Source of the DNA: Spinacia oleracea
Taxonomy: Eukaryota > Streptophyta > Magnoliopsida > Caryophyllales > Amaranthaceae
Assembly (NCBI RefSeq): GCF_020520425.1
Contig: NC_079491.1
Location: 20,885,449-20,949,448 of the forward strand
DNA: 64,000 nt
Direction of reading: 5' to 3'
Each line of letters opens with the position of its first letter. Positions within the stretch are counted from its first letter, which is position 1. The position numbers and the translations under genes are program-made. Below are positions 58,750 through 64,000 of the stretch, one piece after another. Under the pieces are notes generated by a model. That model ran no database searches. It worked only from the letters and a program-made list of their open reading frames with translations, and was not told the DNA's origin.

Positions 58750-60300
58750 GGTTTGTAGAATGCATCCTTGGTTCTTCATATCAGATATAGGATTCCTTTT
58801 TATTTGTGTATAATCTGGAGTCTGTGTCTTATGTATGTCTTGCATCGGAGAGCTCTATATTGTTGCTATTCGTGAGTGCACATATGTGCTTTTTCTGTTG
58901 TGTAACTGTTAAAATATTGGATCTTGTTTGATGATAGGTATGTCTGCCGTTCATAATTTACTATTGAAGCAATAATTGGTATGACAAATATTTCGAATGC
59001 TATATAATGTTGGTCTTTCTGGTATAAGTAGTGAAATAAACTTGAGAAGGATTTCCATGTAAGTTAGGTATATAAATAGAATTGAATTCAGATTACTGTA
59101 ATATACATGTTTGAGGAGATTTTTATAATAACATTTTGTTTGTTCTAACCAAAATAGACCGTGTTTGGTAGGAGTTTTAAAAGCTTTAATTTGGTTTAGA
59201 AAAATAGCTTCACCCTCAACTTGGATTGTAAGTTCAGTATCTATTATGTGGGGTGGTGCTCTTTCAGCAGTCTGGCTTCACACGTTAAAGCTTATTGAAT
59301 AATGCTGTTATGTTCATTTGTTGCTTCTGTAACTTCCTGATGCATGACATCCCATTTTCTCATGTTCAGAGACTTGTTTTTTTTCTTTTTATTTTCCTGT
59401 ATTTATTTTCTTCATTATGTACTTGAGGGTTAAATACTTAAATATGTGAGGGATCACACAGATTCACAATTAAATGTAGTTGTGATTGTGCTCCTGCATA
59501 TTCAGTTCTGTCTCGTGTTTTCTTCATCAGTTCAATCCATCTATTCACTTCTATCTCCTGTTTTTCTTCATAAGTTCACCCATCTATTTTTCGCACTTGC
59601 TATTTTCATCTCGGAATTTATTTATCAGTTTACTACGTATTTGATACTCGGATATATTATTTTCCTCTTAACTGCCATTAATTGTTTTTTCTCTGTTTTC
59701 AGGGGTCAAGTTAACGGCCTTACTGATACTGAAGTAATTAGGCAATGAGCGGTCTTTTCTTTGGGTGGTAGATATTGTGGTCTCGGGATGTTATTCTAGG
59801 ATTGGTGATGATCTTAGTGACTAAAATCCACACTCTTTGCTCCTTTACATTTTCTCCCAATGTGTAAGAGTTCATACTCAGTAGTCCTGAACTTGCTCCT
59901 AGGGTGGTTTCTGCAAATTAAACCTCAAGTTTGAGATTTTCTTGGGATGTGTTTCCTCATCGAAAGCCTTTTTTTCTGTTGATCTTATCAACCAAAGGTT
60001 CTTAGGCTTAAAGGCAAATCTGATGTCCTATTGAAACTGTATATTTTCAATTACAGGACAAGTTGCTGCATGTGGAGGACGATATAAGCTAGCTCTCTGA
60101 TCTGCTAAACTGTTTATAAGCTAGCTCTTTCTGATCTGCTTCAAAGACTAAAAAGCTTTAGAAAAAGAATAAATTGTTTCTAGTTTCTATGTAACTAATT
60201 TTTATCCCATGCTTAATACGAGGAGAGGAAGAACAAATTTGAAAACAACAATAAATAATGAGTTTTGAATTTAATGTAACTAGAACTAGAACGTAGGATG
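58750..60300. other. 3' flank of the THA8-like gene
   Basis: Holds the 3' UTR. An acceptor-like TTTTCAG at 59701 followed by a short frame (GQVNGLTDTEVIRQ, stop at 59746) may be an alternative last exon or chance. No other gene recognised. Confidence 0.4.
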
Positions 60301-60387
60301 TCAACGAGCTGAGTGGAGCCAATTATTCTGCTGTTGTTTGAGTTAGGCTTGATAAGATATTTTCCAGCTCGAGCTTCCATTTAGTTT

Positions 60388-60600
60388 GTTCGAGCTTGGC
60401 TTGTTTAAATTTTTCACTGCTCGAGCTTGGCTCACGAGTGGCTCGGTTAAATTCGAGCTCGAAGCGAGTGTAACCGAGCTCCCCTTTTAGTCGGTTCGAG
60501 CTTGGATTGTTTAAAATTTCACTGTTCGAGCTTAATTCACAAGTGGCTCGGTTAAATTCGGGCTCGAGCAGAACTAGATTAATATAACCGAGCTTTTATT
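60388..60600 (+). repeat. About 107-bp tandem duplication rich in CTCGAGCTTGG/CTCGGTTAAATTCGAG
   Basis: Copy 1 is about 60388-60493 and copy 2 about 60494-60600; both carry GTTCGAGCTTGG and GTGGCTCGGTTAAATTCG. Such GAGCTCGA-rich repeats are common in eudicot transposons. The parent element was not identified. Confidence 0.7.
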
Positions 60601-60769
60601 AAACGAGGCTTGATAAACAAGTAAATCGAATTTAAACAAACATATAAATAAAAAGTAATTCGAAAAAAAGTTTGCATTTTAGATCAGTAGTACTATTTTG
60701 TGACAATAGTGCTATTTTCTTGATTGGGGAAATAAATATCGCCACCATGTTAATGAGTAAAGTTATATC

Positions 60770-62100
60770 AGAATTTTACAGCAGCACTTAACTATAAAAA
60801 CTAACTTTAAAAGTTAAACTTTAAATTAAAGTCCTACAACTTGGAACCACTAAAGGCCCACAAAACTTGCAATCCAGATTACTTAAAGCCAATTAAATAA
60901 TCCAACTTGAATTCAATAAAATCAATGCACCAAATAAACACTCAACACTAACATTTAATGTTAAATGTCAACCATGCTTCTTCCTTTATGACACATGTTG
61001 CTTGCTCACCATATTATAAGTGTAAAATATGGGTCGTCACATGGTCAATAAGGAATAGGTCATGACCAAAACAAACAAGAAAGCACGAATCAACAAAGCT
61101 GAGTACATACAAGAAATAGAAATGTTACTAAGATGCTTTACTCGAACAACTATTAACTCTGGTCACATAAAACAACTCGTGACAATTCAACATGCATAAC
61201 ATTCCTTGAATAAATGAATAATACTCTTGACTTTATCCTGACTTGCTATAAAATCAAACTTCTTATTCCCTTCTATTATTGGAATATAAAATTCCCTGAA
61301 TGTAAAAGCAATGAACGAATTTTTTTTGTCAATCAGTGTCACAAAGGACTAGTATTAGAGCTACCCATCTATTATTGAGATATCCATGTCACATATTCGT
61401 GAAGGAGTTCCAGCGCATTAATAAAAACGGTGCAACGTCCTAAACCACAACAAAATTTAGCCATGGGATGCTACCATGTACCTCCCCCATCCCATATGTT
61501 CAATACTCTAGGTATATACGTTCTAAGAGCTTTATTGGTTACCCTATTGCTTACTTATTTAAATGACTCAATCGTAACAAGCATGCAACAAACTTTCCTT
61601 TATAATAACTCCTTTACTTAGTGGACAAAGACCTACCTTGCCACTTAAGTTTCTTTGCTATTAAGAACAACATGATTATGAACAAGTTGACTATTCCTTA
61701 ATGTCTATTTATATTCACTTCTAGCTCATCTCAACTCAAGATCACATGAGGAGTCAACTATTCGTTATTACATGAAGTATTAAATACAACACATGTATAT
61801 AAATCCTTCCTTAAACATGAATCAACAACATAAGTAAAACTGACCACATGCTTGCATATTAATAATTACATGTTAAACATGAATCATAATTCGTCTCTTT
61901 AGAATTAAGTAATCACCACATTCACATATGACATGATGCCTGAAAGCGTGCTTGAGGCTAACATGATTTGAAAACTAACCCTCAGACTCGTGGCTCGTCT
62001 AATCCGAATGAACTTAACATGAGCCCTGAAACTAGGTCGATCTGAATTTAACTCATACCCACTGTAAACAAGTTGAAATTACGATTGAATCCAACACACA
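60770..62100 (-). mobile_element. Degenerate relative of the 2.8-kb Gypsy-like LTR
   Basis: Shares landmarks, in the same order, with 31047-33829: the TTTGCAGC..AAC..AAACTAACTTT segment, GTCACATGGTCAATAAGG, AATCAACAAAGCTGAGTAC, and GCCATGGGATGCTACCATG. It is much more diverged than the copy at 62599, with unclear ends. A segment near 62160-62215 (GACTTTTCGGGGTCCATAGG) resembles a different plant element end. Confidence 0.6.
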
Positions 62101-62598
62101 CCTGGACCAAACATGACCCAATCTTAAAAATAACATATTCAAACGTAACACAAGCTTAAATTCAGGACCGTTCCTGACTTTTCGGGGTCCATAGGCGAAA
62201 TTAGGGATTATGACCCCTTTCGAGATGATATGTTTGATAGATAACTAAAATATATCGTTTCACCATTGGGAAAATAAATAAGATTTATTTTAATATCAGT
62301 ATCTTTATAGTAGTAGTTCTTTACCCTTGTTTTCATTAAAGTTTAAAATTTGATTTTTCAGTACTATCTAAGATAGAATCATAGTCCATCGTACAACTCG
62401 TCCATAAATATTACATGAATTACAAAAGAGTACTAAAAGCTAAACTAGATGTCAAGCACTACATACGAAAGCTTGGTGTGGACTTATTTGTCTTAAACAT
62501 AGTGCTAACATGAAGGAGGGAATTTTAATAAGTTAAAGAATGAACATACGCAAAATATAAATGAGAAAATAAGTTCCTCAAAAATATAAGAGAGTTTT

Positions 62599-64000
62599 TG
62601 TAACACCCCGACAATTCCCATTTTCTAAAATAACCCTTTTTAAATATAACTGTAGGGAATTATCAAAGTATTATCGCCCGTGTGAAAACGTAACGGCTTA
62701 TTCAGAATTTTGCAGCGGAAAACATAAAACTAACTTTTAGGTTCATAAATAATCTTATTACATATTAGGTCCAAAACCAATTAACTGAAATAAGGAAATA
62801 CGAATAGTACGACAATTTCAAATTTAAGTTAACAAACCAAATCACTTAATAAAGCAAATATAACTACAAGCTCTCTAATCCCGATCCCAATGATGCATCA
62901 TCTTCAAACCTGTAGATGGGCAACGCTTATTGATCCTTAGAGACTGCTCACCAAAGATGGGTCATCACAGGATCAATAAGGCATAGCCATGATCAACACA
63001 CACAAACAAAGCACGTAATCAGCAAAGTTGAGTACTACATACTAAAACAATAATAATCCTAATATGATACTATTAACGAACAACCCTAACATGATACTAA
63101 TGAACATAAACAAGGGCAGACAAAACATGATAATTTGACGACCATACTTAACTAGACTAGGCTAGACTGGACTGGACTTTTATAACAATAATATTATTTT
63201 AGTTGAAATAGACAATGGACCGAGTTGACCGTCCGACAGCCTTCACTAAGGAAGACGAGGTACGGGCGCGACTCCGTAACCTTAGAGACCTGCGATATCG
63301 AGGAACATTTGAATAGAAATAGGACACGGTGATCAATCCGGTCCGAGATAAAGGCCATGGGCTACCACCATGAACCCCAACTCCTGTTTGTCCGTCACTT
63401 TAGACGTGCACAGTCTAAAGCTATTGCTACTCAGTTTCACTTTACATACAAATTGAGACTCTGTTATGACTCAACAATCACATAAGGCATATAATCCACA
63501 TTCGTTCACAACTGTTTTTATCTTGGGATTAAGTACGTGATCATAAAGGCATCAATCAAGACTCATTTCAATTTATCCAACCTTTCCTTTAATCATGATC
63601 AACCCCTGTATATGGGTGTAAAGTTTCAACTTACTAAACAAGGTCCACCGCCCTCATAAAGTAGTGAAAAGCTAAAAAGGAACAACGATCGATCGATCCA
63701 AACCAACATATATAGAATAATCTAGTGTTCCCAACCAACATGTTTGTATCAATCATCCATACTAACATGTTATAATTCTCATAATGCAATCTAGGTTCAA
63801 TATGTCCATCCAACAGTATTAAACATGCAATTTCAACCTGACCAAGTTCATCAATAATATCAACATAACCAAGTTCATCAACAATCTCAACATAACCAAG
63901 TTCATCAACAATTTCAACATGGTTTCAACAAATAGCACGCATTCCAAGCACACAGGTATGTACGTACCTTGTGTAAACAAAATGCGAGACCACTTTAATA
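62599..64000 (-). mobile_element. Second copy of the Gypsy-like LTR, cut by the window end
   Basis: Begins TGTAACACCCCGACAATTCC and follows 31047 onward closely to the end of the window. The sequence left of 62599 shows no primer-binding-site sequence, so this is the outer 3' end of a minus-strand element: either a solo LTR or the 3' LTR of an element extending past 64000. Confidence 0.85.
63836..63915 (+). repeat. Three tandem units of about 30 bp in the LTR
   Basis: Units of CAACATAACCAAGTTCATCA plus about 8 bases. The solo LTR at about 32300-32345 has a similar two-unit version (CATAACCAAGTTCAAAG), so unit number differs between copies. Confidence 0.8.

Noticed and set aside
59446-59748. 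100-codon frame downstream of the PPR gene
   Set aside because: Hydrophobic, no family, spans what looks like an intron acceptor at 59701; more likely 3' flank.
1-64000. tRNA, rRNA, snoRNA or organellar DNA insertions
   Set aside because: Looked for characteristic stretches and saw none I could support; small RNAs cannot be excluded by eye.

Overview
This is a nuclear genome window from a flowering plant, almost certainly a eudicot. The genes carry GT-AG introns. The two host genes have plant homologues (MOS4/SPF27 and a THA8-like PPR protein), and the repeats are typical plant LTR retrotransposons, Mutator-like elements (MULEs), hAT and Stowaway MITEs. The species cannot be read from the sequence. 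No prokaryotic genes, CRISPR arrays, rRNA or tRNA genes were seen.

Layout. 1-2900: noncoding, with one inverted repeat pair and a Stowaway MITE. 3253-10673 (minus): a complete six-exon MOS4 (SPF27/BCAS2) gene, predicted 254 aa, with four or more MITEs in its introns. 10841-25771: one very large MULE (about 14.9 kb, flanked by a 9-bp direct repeat) inserted 159 bp upstream of the MOS4 start codon. It carries an apparently intact 832-aa FAR1/MULE/SWIM transposase on the plus strand (six exons) and, convergent to it, a 19-exon Ulp1-like cysteine protease gene of about 1332 codons on the minus strand with a 4-bp frameshift. Its introns and spacers are packed with a short motif, core GTTCTTTT, that is nearly always on the sense strand of the gene it lies in. 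This is the most unusual signal in the window.

26164-50486 is a nest of transposable elements: an old minus-strand LTR retroelement (26164 to about 35110) interrupted by a MULE, a Stowaway MITE, a 2.8-kb solo LTR and a hAT MITE; a TIR element interrupted by a 1.5-kb MULE with about 455-bp TIRs and a GRF-type zinc-finger fragment; a young non-autonomous minus-strand LTR element (38439-42680); and a related plus-strand Copia element (42961-50486) with gag and pol recognisable but broken, itself interrupted by a small MULE. Target-site duplications were found for most of these.

50760-58749 (plus) is a THA8-like short PPR gene (277 aa, two coding exons) with a 6.65-kb intron that holds a poly(A)-tailed retroposed insertion with an 18-bp target-site duplication and a decayed hAT transposase. 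60300-64000 is repeat again: a tandem repeat, a degenerate long LTR, and the start of a second copy of the 2.8-kb LTR, cut by the window end.

The two host genes are unrelated in function (nuclear spliceosome-associated complex; predicted organellar RNA-binding protein). The main biological story is how the MULE and the retroelement nest have separated and possibly altered their promoters.
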